A stretch of 8,563 nucleotides of DNA from assembly GCA_023416315.1 (NCBI GenBank), contig JAEZIA010000059.1, positions 1-8,563 of the forward strand, in the 5' to 3' direction. The notes below the pieces were generated by a model. The model had not been told where the DNA came from. It was given only the letters and a program-made list of their open reading frames with translations, and did not search any database. The translations under genes were made by a program, and so were the position numbers. The DNA is from Actinomycetes bacterium. GTDB taxonomy: Bacteria > Actinomycetota > Actinomycetes > Mycobacteriales > Mycobacteriaceae. Below are positions 1 through 5,873 of the stretch, piece by piece. Every line of letters starts with the position of its first letter. Position 1 is the stretch's first letter.

Positions 1-95
1 GCGCCGCGCTGGCGCAACTGTGCCATCTGCCGGCCTGCCTCGGCATACATCCGGTCGATGGCCGAGGCCACCCGCGGATCGCGCAAGGTGTTCAC
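1..95 (-). CDS. 5' end of an unidentified gene, possibly an O-methyltransferase (partial)
   Basis: A GTG start lies at 95-93 on the minus strand, and the frame stays open to the window edge (31 codons plus two bases). The N-terminus begins NTLRDPRVASAIDRMYAEA and continues into a Gln/Arg-rich helix (GRQMAQLRQRG). This amphipathic opening is protein-like. It resembles, from memory, the start of actinobacterial family 3 O-methyltransferases (DPRVA...LDRMYAE), but no catalytic motif is inside the window, so this identity is only a guess. The GTG overlaps the TGA stop of the upstream exporter gene in a GTGA arrangement, which implies translational coupling and one transcript. A GAGG about 13 bases upstream of the GTG is a weak, rather distant Shine-Dalgarno. 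It lies partly in a small hairpin at 100-114. Confidence 0.6.
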   Translation of the reverse strand, partial: MNTLRDPRVASAIDRMYAEAGRQMAQLRQRG

Positions 96-2113
96 CGCGC
101 CGAGATTACCTCGGTTTGCTGATGGGCCGGCGAGCTCGGCTGCGACCCGTCGTCGGAGGGCTGGGGGACCAGCAGGACCGGGACGCTGGTGTGGGCGACG
201 ACGGCTGCGGCGACGCTGCCCTGGAGATGGCCGAGCAGGCCGTTGCGGCGATGCGGCCCGAGCACGATCATGGCCGCCCGGTGCTCCATTGCGGCGTCGA
301 CGATGCCCTTCCAGGTCGGTGCCGCTTCGATCGCGATGCTGCACGCAGAGAATCCCGCCTCGCGCGCCAGCGCCGCGCCGTGCGCGGCGGTCTGCTCGGC
401 GGCCTGCCGAACCTGGCTGGCCCGGTCGGCGTCGAACGATCGGCCGTCGGTCGGGGTGAAACCGACGTCGACCGGCTGCCACACGCACACCACGATGGCC
501 TCGCGCGACGACGAAAGGTGTTCTGCGGCTTGCCTGATCGCGTGCTGGGCCAGTACCGAACCGTCGTAGGCGAACAGCACCGGTCCGATCGGCTGGGACC
601 GGTGATCCTGGGCGGCCGCGGGCGGGGCAGGCGTCGTGGCCACCGCGGCCGCCAACGTCGACGGGAGTCCGCGCAGACGTGCCAGCAGTGGCGGTGAATA
701 CCAGGCGGGGGAGTCACCGTCGAGAAACTCGTCGAGATCCGGCTTCTGGGGTCGGGCGCCGCTGAGCGCGTACACCGCGACGCCGAACACCGCACCACCG
801 ATGGCGAGCGCGAACCCCACCCACAGCGCGAGGTCGGTGCCCTCCAGCAGGTCACCGGAGTACCGGGTCGCCAGGTGCGCGAAGATCGGCGCCACCATGA
901 ACGCCGCGACGGCCCGCAGCAACTCGATGATCGCGAACACCCGCTGCAGGCTGCCCGATTGCAGCGAGAAGCCGGCGACGAACAGCGCGGGCGCCACCGT
1001 CGCGCCGAGCGCCAGGCCGGTCAGTGCCGAACCGGCAAGTGCCAGTGGAACATTCGCCGGTAGCGACGCCCGGAACACCGCGATGCCGACCGCCAGCAGG
1101 GCCATGCCGACCAGTGGCAGGAAGTGCATGGCGCGCCGCGAGATGACGATGCCGAACACGACGGCCATGACCACGGCCCCGCCGAGTTCGGGCAGGTACA
1201 GCAGGCCGACCTGGACGGGGCTGAAATGTTCCATGAAGACCGACGCCGTGAGTGCGGTCGCGGCAATCGAGGCCGCGGCGGCGAACAGGGCCACGCCGAC
1301 ACCGGCAACCGGGATCGCGCTCGTCATCATCGTCCGGATCGTCAACAACGGTCGCTGCGCGCGGAACTGGTAGACGATCAGCGCGACGATCAGCGCCAGG
1401 CCGCCGAACATCGGTCCGGTGACGGCGACGTCGCCGAACCCGTGGGTGGTCAGCTGCGCAGCGCCCACGAACGCGGCCGTGCATCCCACGGTCGCCAGCG
1501 CGATCGCCTTCAGGTCGCGCGGTGCCTGCGGATCGGCGGGCGGTGCGTCGTCGAACGTCAGCACCGCGAGCACGAGCGCCAGAAGTGCGACCGCCGCGAC
1601 GATCCAGAACAACGGCCGCCACGCGTGCGCCTCGGCCTGCACACCACCGATGAACGGTCCGAGGGCCACCGCCCCGAACACGCACATGTTCATGATCACT
1701 GCGGTGTTGCGGAGTTTGTCCCGCGGAAAGCCGATGGTCAGCGGCGGCGCGGCGGCGATCAGCAGCATGGACGTCGCCAGGCCCTGCAGGACGTGGCCAC
1801 CGATGAACGCGGTCGCGTTCGGCGCGGCGGCGGCGATGACCGAGCCGACGACCAGCACGACCGCATACACGAGCAGCATCCGCCGCTGCGGAAGATGCTG
1901 CGCGAACTGCACGGCCAGCACCGTGCCGACCGCGTAAGCGGCGTTGCCCAGCCCCGAGCTCAGCGCCAGCGCCTGCGCCGACATGTGCAGCTGCTCGGAG
2001 ATGATCGACACCAGTGGGTCGAGCGCGGCCGAAAGCGCAAGGTAGGGAATCAGAGCGAGGGTGACCATGGCGGCCACGGCCGGATAGCGTCCGGCCAACG
2101 GACCCTGTCGCAT
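92..2113 (-). CDS. MFS exporter (DHA2-like) fused to a C-terminal universal stress (UspA) domain
   Basis: This is a 673-residue inner-membrane transporter with a cytoplasmic sensor-like domain. Residues about 10-453 are strongly hydrophobic, with roughly 12-14 membrane segments. The antiporter motif C (GAVALGPFIGG, near residues 147-157) in helix 5 points to a proton-driven drug or metabolite exporter of the DHA2/EmrB-QacA kind; the substrate is unknown. A linker (about 453-509) follows, then a UspA domain (about 510-651) with the opening strand and conserved Asp of VLFAYDGS and the closing GS...VPVLLV strand. The nucleotide loop reads GPHR-9X-GS (about 619-633), so the second Gly of the usual G-2X-G-9X-G(S/T) motif is Arg, and ATP binding is uncertain. 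The frame is open upstream to 2254, but those 47 residues are not membrane-like. I chose the ATG at 2113 because GGAG lies 3 bases before it and a stronger GGAGG lies 8 bases further up. The stop overlaps the next gene by four bases. Confidence 0.88.
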   Translation of the reverse strand: MRQGPLAGRYPAVAAMVTLALIPYLALSAALDPLVSIISEQLHMSAQALALSSGLGNAAYAVGTVLAVQFAQHLPQRRMLLVYAVVLVVGSVIAAAAPNATAFIGGHVLQGLATSMLLIAAAPPLTIGFPRDKLRNTAVIMNMCVFGAVALGPFIGGVQAEAHAWRPLFWIVAAVALLALVLAVLTFDDAPPADPQAPRDLKAIALATVGCTAAFVGAAQLTTHGFGDVAVTGPMFGGLALIVALIVYQFRAQRPLLTIRTMMTSAIPVAGVGVALFAAAASIAATALTASVFMEHFSPVQVGLLYLPELGGAVVMAVVFGIVISRRAMHFLPLVGMALLAVGIAVFRASLPANVPLALAGSALTGLALGATVAPALFVAGFSLQSGSLQRVFAIIELLRAVAAFMVAPIFAHLATRYSGDLLEGTDLALWVGFALAIGGAVFGVAVYALSGARPQKPDLDEFLDGDSPAWYSPPLLARLRGLPSTLAAAVATTPAPPAAAQDHRSQPIGPVLFAYDGSVLAQHAIRQAAEHLSSSREAIVVCVWQPVDVGFTPTDGRSFDADRASQVRQAAEQTAAHGAALAREAGFSACSIAIEAAPTWKGIVDAAMEHRAAMIVLGPHRRNGLLGHLQGSVAAAVVAHTSVPVLLVPQPSDDGSQPSSPAHQQTEVISAR
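100..114 (-). repeat. Small inverted repeat over a ribosome-binding region
   Basis: CCGAG (100-104) and CTCGG (110-114) form a perfect 5-bp stem with a 5-base loop. On the minus strand it covers the GAGG that could serve the GTG start at 95. It lies inside the last codons of the exporter gene, so chance or coding constraint is an equally good explanation. Ribosomes finishing the exporter would unfold it, which would fit coupled translation. Confidence 0.3.
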
Positions 2114-2245
2114 CAGCTCCGACCTCCGATCTCCGTCACCGCACCGGGGCGCGGCCTCGACAACGGACGGGGCGAGGCGGGAACACAGAGCATGGCGTGG
2201 AACAACTTTACATAGGCAATGAATATTCCGCGCGGTCGACGTGTT

Positions 2246-2258
2246 CCGGGTCACCCGG
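2246..2258. repeat. Perfect 13-base palindrome CCGGGTCACCCGG
   Basis: Two 6-base arms (CCGGGT and ACCCGG) flank one central base. The repeat sits 10 bases upstream of the larger operator-like palindrome. It could be a second protein-binding site or a small DNA hairpin. In a genome this rich in G and C a short GC palindrome can arise by chance. Confidence 0.45.
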
Positions 2259-2268
2259 CCGCGCCGAG

Positions 2269-2294
2269 GCTGAGTATGGTGTACCGTACTCAGC
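2269..2294. promoter_or_regulatory. Operator-like 26-bp inverted repeat (TetR-type appearance)
   Basis: The left arm GCTGAGTATGGTG and the right arm TACCGTACTCAGC are complementary at 11 of 13 positions, with no spacer. Size, symmetry and position at a divergent promoter are typical of operators for TetR-family dimers; the cognate regulator cannot be named from the sequence. The site ends one base before the ATG of the iron-sulfur gene at 2296 and contains TANNNT -10-like hexamers (TATGGT at 2275-2280 and TACCGT at 2282-2287). A bound protein would therefore block the core promoter of that gene, and possibly transcription toward the exporter too. Confidence 0.6.
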
Positions 2295-2295
2295 T

Positions 2296-3315
2296 ATGAA
2301 TCTGGCCGACCATCCGACCGTGCAAGCCGTGCGTGCCCGGCGCCGCCGACCGACGGCCCCGGTGATCGATGCCGCGTGGTTGCGCGACATCTGTCTGGCC
2401 GCCGGCGCCGACGACGTGGCGTTCGCCAGCATCGACAATCCGGACCTCGCGGGCGAACGCGAGCACGTCGAGACCGCATTGCCCGGGGTGAAGAGCTACA
2501 TCTCACTTGTGGTCCGGATGAACCGCGACAACGTGCGCTCGGTTGCGCGCAGCGTGGCCAACCAGGAGTTCCACCGCAGCGGGGAAGTCATCAACGAGGC
2601 CGCCCACCGGATCACGCGCGCGCTGGAGGATGCCGGCCACCGCGCGTTGAACCCGTCGGCGACCTTCCCGATGGAGATGGACCGCTATCCCGGGCGGATC
2701 TGGGTGGTGGCGCACAAGCCGGTCGCGGTGGCCGCCGGTCTCGGTGTGATGGGCATCCACCGCAACGTCATTCACCCGAAGTTCGGCAACTTCATCCTGC
2801 TGGCCACCATCCTCGTCGACGCGCCAGTCACCGAATACGGTGCACCACTGGACTATTCGCCCTGCCTGGAATGCAAGCTCTGTGTGGCGGCCTGCCCGGT
2901 CGGGGCGATCAAGAAGGACGGCGAGTTCGACTTCATCGCGTGCTCGGTGCACAACTACCGGGAGTTCATGGGCGGATTCACCGATTGGGCCCAGACCATC
3001 GCCGACAGTGCGGATGCCGCTGAGTTCCGTTCCCGCGTCACCGATTCGGAGAACGCGTCGATGTGGCAGAGCCTGTCGTTCAAGGCGAACTACAAGGCCG
3101 CGTACTGTCTGGCGGTCTGTCCGGCAGGTGAGGACGTCATCGAGCCGTATCTGGACGACCGCAAGGCGTTCATGAACCTGGTGTTGCGGCCACTGCAGGA
3201 GAAAGTCGAAACCCTTTACGTGCTGCCGAATTCGGCCGCCAAGGAGCACGCCGAGCGGCGCTACCCCCACAAACCGGTCAAGGTCGTCGACTCCGGGGTG
3301 CGCAGGCGCGGGTAG
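2296..3315 (+). CDS. 4Fe-4S protein related to epoxyqueuosine reductase (QueG-like)
   Basis: This is a 339-residue cytoplasmic redox protein. The ferredoxin signature CLECKLCVAACP (Cys190, 193, 196, 200) is followed by Cys216, exactly 16 residues on, and CLAVCP (Cys271, Cys275). This cysteine layout matches the C-terminal ferredoxin half of QueG-type reductases and relatives of reductive dehalogenases. The third cysteine block of QueG is usually CxxCxxxCP; here the first position is Ala268, so seven of the eight expected ligands are present. The N-terminal part (about 25-180, including VMGIHRNVIHPKFGNF) corresponds to the substrate- or cofactor-binding half. The substrate is unknown, and no queuosine genes are nearby. 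The ATG at 2296 was chosen over the in-frame GTG at 2197 because the extra 33 residues look non-conserved and would cross the palindrome. No Shine-Dalgarno precedes it, so a leaderless or very short-leader mRNA is possible. It is probably co-transcribed with the DUF998 gene. Confidence 0.85.
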   Translation: MNLADHPTVQAVRARRRRPTAPVIDAAWLRDICLAAGADDVAFASIDNPDLAGEREHVETALPGVKSYISLVVRMNRDNVRSVARSVANQEFHRSGEVINEAAHRITRALEDAGHRALNPSATFPMEMDRYPGRIWVVAHKPVAVAAGLGVMGIHRNVIHPKFGNFILLATILVDAPVTEYGAPLDYSPCLECKLCVAACPVGAIKKDGEFDFIACSVHNYREFMGGFTDWAQTIADSADAAEFRSRVTDSENASMWQSLSFKANYKAAYCLAVCPAGEDVIEPYLDDRKAFMNLVLRPLQEKVETLYVLPNSAAKEHAERRYPHKPVKVVDSGVRRRG

Positions 3316-3324
3316 TCTGGCCCG

Positions 3325-4056
3325 ATGGTGCGGGCGCTGAGCTGGATCGGTGTGTTCGGCGCGGCGGCCGCAATCGTCGTGGTGCTCGGTCTCGACGCCA
3401 CGCTCGGCGGGCAATCCGTTCGCGGCAGGCAACTGCGCGGCGCCACGATCTCCGAGTACGCGTACACCTCGGGCAGTTGGGCGTTCGTGGCGGCCGTGCT
3501 GACGTTGGCCGGCACCTCACTGGCCCTGCTGTACGGCCTGATCCGGGCCGGACGGGTGCGGCCGTGGTCGGCCGGGTCGGTGGCGATGCTGCTGTGGGTG
3601 GTCGCGCTGCTGGCCATCGTCGCGTTTCCCAAGCACAACTGGGTCACCGGCCCGAGCCTGTCCGGCACCGTGCATCGCTACGCGACCCTGGTCGCGTTCG
3701 TCGCGCTGCCGGTGGCGGTGCTGCTGATCGCCCGTGGCAGCGCCGGCGCCGCGCGAGCGGCGCGGTGGCTCACCGCTATCGGAATCGGTTGGCTGGCGGT
3801 GCTGTTCGGCGCCATCGCGGTCGGCATCGTGACCGGCCAACGGTGGTGGACGTTGATCCCGTTGGGATTGGTGGAACGTGGAATCGCCGGGTTCGAGGTG
3901 GCCGCGCTCATCGCGTTGGGGCTGTGGCTGATGCGCCTTCGGGCGCCAGCGTGCCGAGAAGGTCATACACCTGCCACCAACGCGCTTCGTGCTGCGGCGG
4001 GGTCAGCCGCCCCCGGTCCAGATCCCGGTCGGCGTGATCGAGGGCCTGTGCCATGA
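3325..4056 (+). CDS. DUF998 family membrane protein
   Basis: This is a 243-residue integral membrane protein with six predicted helices at about 5-25, 51-74, 81-101, 116-137, 146-170 and 186-205. A short loop with SEYAYTSGSWAF before helix 2, FPKHNW after helix 3 and HRYATLVAF at the start of helix 4 fit the DUF998 family, which has no firm biochemical role. The start is only 9 bases after the iron-sulfur gene stop, so the two are likely one operon; the Shine-Dalgarno is poor, which suggests coupled translation. The last helix and the following 37-residue polar tail (about 207-243, rich in Ala, Pro, Arg) lie antisense to the DUF6611-type gene. The tail looks like read-through of an ancestral stop after helix 6 rather than a domain. 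Confidence 0.8.
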   Translation: MVRALSWIGVFGAAAAIVVVLGLDATLGGQSVRGRQLRGATISEYAYTSGSWAFVAAVLTLAGTSLALLYGLIRAGRVRPWSAGSVAMLLWVVALLAIVAFPKHNWVTGPSLSGTVHRYATLVAFVALPVAVLLIARGSAGAARAARWLTAIGIGWLAVLFGAIAVGIVTGQRWWTLIPLGLVERGIAGFEVAALIALGLWLMRLRAPACREGHTPATNALRAAAGSAAPGPDPGRRDRGPVP

Positions 4057-4414
4057 CGCGCAGTACCGAGTAGCGCCGCTCCTCCTCGTCGTTAGGGCAA
4101 CCGGCGACCGTCACGGCCCACAACGTGCGCACCCGCATTCGGGTTTCCCCCGCGAGTGCGAAGGTGATCGCCCCGGCGGCGATATAGATCATCGTCCCGG
4201 CGATCAGCGCGGTTGCGGACATGCCGACCGCCGAGCCGCCGATCTGCAGGACCAGCCACAGCGTGGCTCCCCACAGCGGCCAGCTCCGCCATGCCTTTAG
4301 CATGCGGCGTTCTGACACCGTGATACCGGGCGGGAACACCACCAGCCGACAGCGGGCGACGCCGTAGCGCGCCGGGTAGACGTCGAAGGTGCCCCAAATC
4401 CGTGCAGTCCTCAC
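3908..4414 (-). CDS. DUF6611-type mycobacterial membrane protein, unknown function
   Basis: This is a 168-residue protein with an N-terminal polar region (RIWGTFDVYPARYGVARCRL, residues 5-24), two likely membrane helices at about 45-63 and 66-88, and a polar C-terminal helix region (NDEEERRYSVLRVMAQAL and onward). From memory the opening is characteristic of the mycobacterial DUF6611 group, for which no function is known to me. The start is a GTG at 4414 with no clear Shine-Dalgarno, and there is no earlier in-frame start before a TGA stop. A degenerate -10-like TAGACC lies 7 bases upstream, so a leaderless transcript is possible. The C-terminal 49 residues are encoded opposite the 3' end of the DUF998 gene. 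It follows pth on the same strand after an 82-base gap in which I see no terminator. Confidence 0.75.
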   Translation of the reverse strand: MRTARIWGTFDVYPARYGVARCRLVVFPPGITVSERRMLKAWRSWPLWGATLWLVLQIGGSAVGMSATALIAGTMIYIAAGAITFALAGETRMRVRTLWAVTVAGCPNDEEERRYSVLRVMAQALDHADRDLDRGRLTPPQHEARWWQVYDLLGTLAPEGASATAPTR

Positions 4415-4496
4415 GCAGTCAGGTCTACGTCACCAGGGCCGCCGCGTTGTCTATCCCTACGCAATCCTGACGCCTTGGTGCCGAATACTTACGCGT
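4415..4496. other. Short gap between pth and the DUF6611-type gene
   Basis: These 82 bases hold no gene and no stable hairpin with a T-tract. Weak, AT-containing stretches read on the minus strand (GTAAGTATT and GTAGGGATAG) could be promoter remnants for the DUF6611-type gene but do not match TANNNT well. Read-through from pth is equally possible. Confidence 0.4.
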
Positions 4497-5072
4497 TCAC
4501 CAGGCGTGCACCTGATTCTGAGCGGTCTCCAGTCCCACCTCGATCAGAAGCTCGGTAGCGTCGGCGGCCTGCTCACAGATCGCAGGAACCTCCGCACGCT
4601 CGGCGGCGGTGAACGGCTCGAGGACGTACGCCGCCGGGTCCTTACGTCCCGGCGGGCGGCCGATCCCGATACGCACCCGCTGAAAGTTCTTGGTGCCCAA
4701 CGAACTGCCCACCGACCGCAAACCGTTGTGACCACCCTCGCCGCCACCGAGCTTCAGCCGGATCCGGCCGAAGTCGATGTCGAGCTCGTCGTGGATCACG
4801 ATGATGTCGGTCGGCATCACCGAGTAGAACTTCGCCAACGGACCCACCTGGCGCCCCGACTCGTTCATGTAGGTGCGCGGTTTGGCCAGCACGACCGGAC
4901 GGTGCCCGAGCCGGCCGGTCACGATCTCCGCGCCGGACCGCTTGTGCACCTTGAATTGTGCGCCGATGCGAGCGGCCAGCACATCGGCCACCATGAAACC
5001 GAGGTTGTGCCGGGTCTTGGCGTATTGCGGTCCCGGATTGCCCAGGCCGACGACCAACAGGGGATCGGCCAT
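4497..5072 (-). CDS. pth: Peptidyl-tRNA hydrolase
   Basis: This cytoplasmic enzyme cleaves the ester bond of peptidyl-tRNAs that drop off ribosomes, recycling tRNA. The 191-residue length is normal for the bacterial Pth family. The active-site residues are all present at the expected places: Asn12 in VVGLGNPG, His22 in TRHNLGF, Asp95 in IHDELD and Asn116 in GGGEGGHNGL, as are Tyr68 and Asn70 in PRTYMNESG. The ATG at 5072 is 9 bases after the rplY stop and has no good Shine-Dalgarno, so it probably depends on translation of rplY. The rplY-pth pairing is the same as in M. tuberculosis. Confidence 0.98.
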   Translation of the reverse strand: MADPLLVVGLGNPGPQYAKTRHNLGFMVADVLAARIGAQFKVHKRSGAEIVTGRLGHRPVVLAKPRTYMNESGRQVGPLAKFYSVMPTDIIVIHDELDIDFGRIRLKLGGGEGGHNGLRSVGSSLGTKNFQRVRIGIGRPPGRKDPAAYVLEPFTAAERAEVPAICEQAADATELLIEVGLETAQNQVHAW

Positions 5073-5081
5073 GGCGCGGGG

Positions 5082-5741
5082 TTACTCGGCCTCGGCCGAC
5101 TCGCCCTCGGCGGCTTCGGCTGCCTCGGCAGCATCGGCGGCCTGCTCCTCGACGGACTCGCCGCCACCCTCGGCCTCCAGTTCCTCGGCCGACGGGGCGG
5201 CGACGATGTTGGCGACGAGGGTCTCGGGATCGCTGATCAGCGTGACGCCTGCGGGCAGCTCGACCTGGCCCGCGGTGATCTGGGTGCCCTCCTCGACGCC
5301 TTCGATCGACACCGTCAGCTGCTGCGGGATCGACAGGGCGTCGGCCTCCACCTCGATGGTGGTGGCGTCCTGGGTCACCAGGGTGCCCGACGCGGCGTCG
5401 CCCTCGAGGACGACGTTGACCTCGACAGTCACCTTCTCGCCGCGGCGGACCACGATCAGGTCGGCGTGCTGGATGCTGCGGCGGATCGGGTGCACGGAGA
5501 GGGCCTTGGTCAGCGCCAGCTGCTCCTTGCCCTCGATGTCGAGCGTCAGCACCGCGTTCGTGCCGGCCTTGCGCAGGACGGCGGCGAAGTCGTGGGCATT
5601 GAGCTCGAGGTGCTGGGGTTCGGTGCCGTGGCCGTAGAGAACGACGGGAACCTTGCCGTCGCGGCGGGCCTGGCGCGACGCGCCCTTGCCGGTCTTGCCC
5701 CGCACGCCGGCGGTCAGGTTATTGGTGGCGTTCTTGGCCAT
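5082..5741 (-). CDS. rplY: 50S ribosomal protein L25 (CTC/TL5 form)
   Basis: L25 binds 5S rRNA in the large subunit; the longer CTC form is also known as a general stress protein in some bacteria. The 219 residues comprise an N-terminal 5S rRNA-binding domain (about 8-95, with GKGASRQARRDGKVPVVLYG and the HPIRRSIQHADL segment), a TL5-type beta domain (about 97-183, ending in SDPETLVANIVAAP) and a disordered acidic tail (about 186-219) of Glu and Ala repeats, typical of actinobacterial L25. The ATG at 5741 has a strong AGGAG eight bases upstream. It is probably transcribed from its own promoter, together with pth. Confidence 0.97.
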   Translation of the reverse strand: MAKNATNNLTAGVRGKTGKGASRQARRDGKVPVVLYGHGTEPQHLELNAHDFAAVLRKAGTNAVLTLDIEGKEQLALTKALSVHPIRRSIQHADLIVVRRGEKVTVEVNVVLEGDAASGTLVTQDATTIEVEADALSIPQQLTVSIEGVEEGTQITAGQVELPAGVTLISDPETLVANIVAAPSAEELEAEGGGESVEEQAADAAEAAEAAEGESAEAE

Positions 5742-5749
5742 GATGGGTG

Positions 5750-5754
5750 CTCCT
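5750..5754 (-). promoter_or_regulatory. Shine-Dalgarno of rplY (AGGAG)
   Basis: On the minus strand AGGAG lies 8 bases before the ATG at 5741. It is the clearest ribosome-binding site in the right half and fixes the rplY start. Confidence 0.8.
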
Positions 5755-5854
5755 GAATTGTCCGTGGGTCTTCCGCACGGCTAAGGCAGGCACCAATGAA
5801 AGGAAGCCTCGTCGATAACGGTGGCTGGACCACCCTCGCCGTGACGCGGCCACC

Positions 5855-5860
5855 AGGGTA
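5855..5860 (-). promoter_or_regulatory. Candidate -10 box of rplY (TACCCT)
   Basis: TACCCT on the minus strand fits the mycobacterial SigA -10 pattern TANNNT and lies in the 132-base gap between the dehydrogenase and rplY. The best upstream partner is TTCCGC at an 18-base spacing, which is weak as a -35, but mycobacterial promoters often lack one. Transcription would begin near 5848, giving a leader of roughly 107 bases. In that leader GGTGG (5834-5830) and CCACC (5824-5820) can form a small 5-bp hairpin. Confidence 0.4.
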
Positions 5861-5873
5861 GCCGATCACCGGT

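Larger units (their letters stand above)
2114..2295. promoter_or_regulatory. Divergent intergenic region between the exporter and the iron-sulfur gene
   Basis: These 182 bases separate two genes that are read outward. The part next to the exporter start carries its Shine-Dalgarno. A relatively AT-rich island lies at about 2206-2228 (TTTACATAGGCAATGAATATTCC) in otherwise GC-rich DNA; on the minus strand it includes TAAAGT, which fits the mycobacterial -10 pattern TANNNT and could serve the exporter. Two inverted repeats lie at 2246-2258 and 2269-2294. No convincing -35 box was seen on either strand. No regulator gene is adjacent within the window. Confidence 0.55.

Noticed and set aside
20..697. 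A 225-codon plus-strand frame at the left edge
   Set aside because: It is Arg/Gly-rich and antisense to the conserved UspA domain. The real coding strand here is minus.
1124..2215. A 363-codon open frame on the plus strand opposite the exporter gene
   Set aside because: It is extremely rich in Arg, His, Asp and Gly with no hydrophobic core, and it mirrors the codon pattern of the exporter gene.
2114..2254. An N-terminal extension of the exporter gene by 47 codons
   Set aside because: The added residues are polar and rich in Arg and Cys, unlike an MFS N-terminus. The ATG at 2113 has a good Shine-Dalgarno and directly precedes helix 1.
2197..2295. An upstream GTG start for the iron-sulfur protein
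   Set aside because: The 33 added residues show no family resemblance and would be encoded by the AT-rich island and both palindromes, which look regulatory.
2503..3432. A 309-codon minus-strand frame opposite the iron-sulfur gene
   Set aside because: It is antisense to clear ferredoxin cysteine motifs. Its composition is His/Arg/Asp-rich without domain signals.
5082..5190. Repetitive Ala/Glu-coding DNA at the end of rplY as a possible tandem repeat
   Set aside because: It is simply the acidic disordered tail usual for actinobacterial L25. The codon mix shows no exact repeat unit.
4389..5756. A 455-codon open frame on the plus strand opposite pth and rplY
   Set aside because: It is antisense to two well-recognised genes. 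Its sequence is low-complexity Gly/Leu/Asp/His typical of antisense frames in high-GC DNA, with no recognisable motif.
5820..5854. A larger hairpin GGTGGC/GCCACC upstream of rplY
   Set aside because: If the TACCCT box is the promoter, the 5849-5854 arm is not transcribed, so the structure would not exist in the mRNA. It is also only 6 bp with a 23-base loop.
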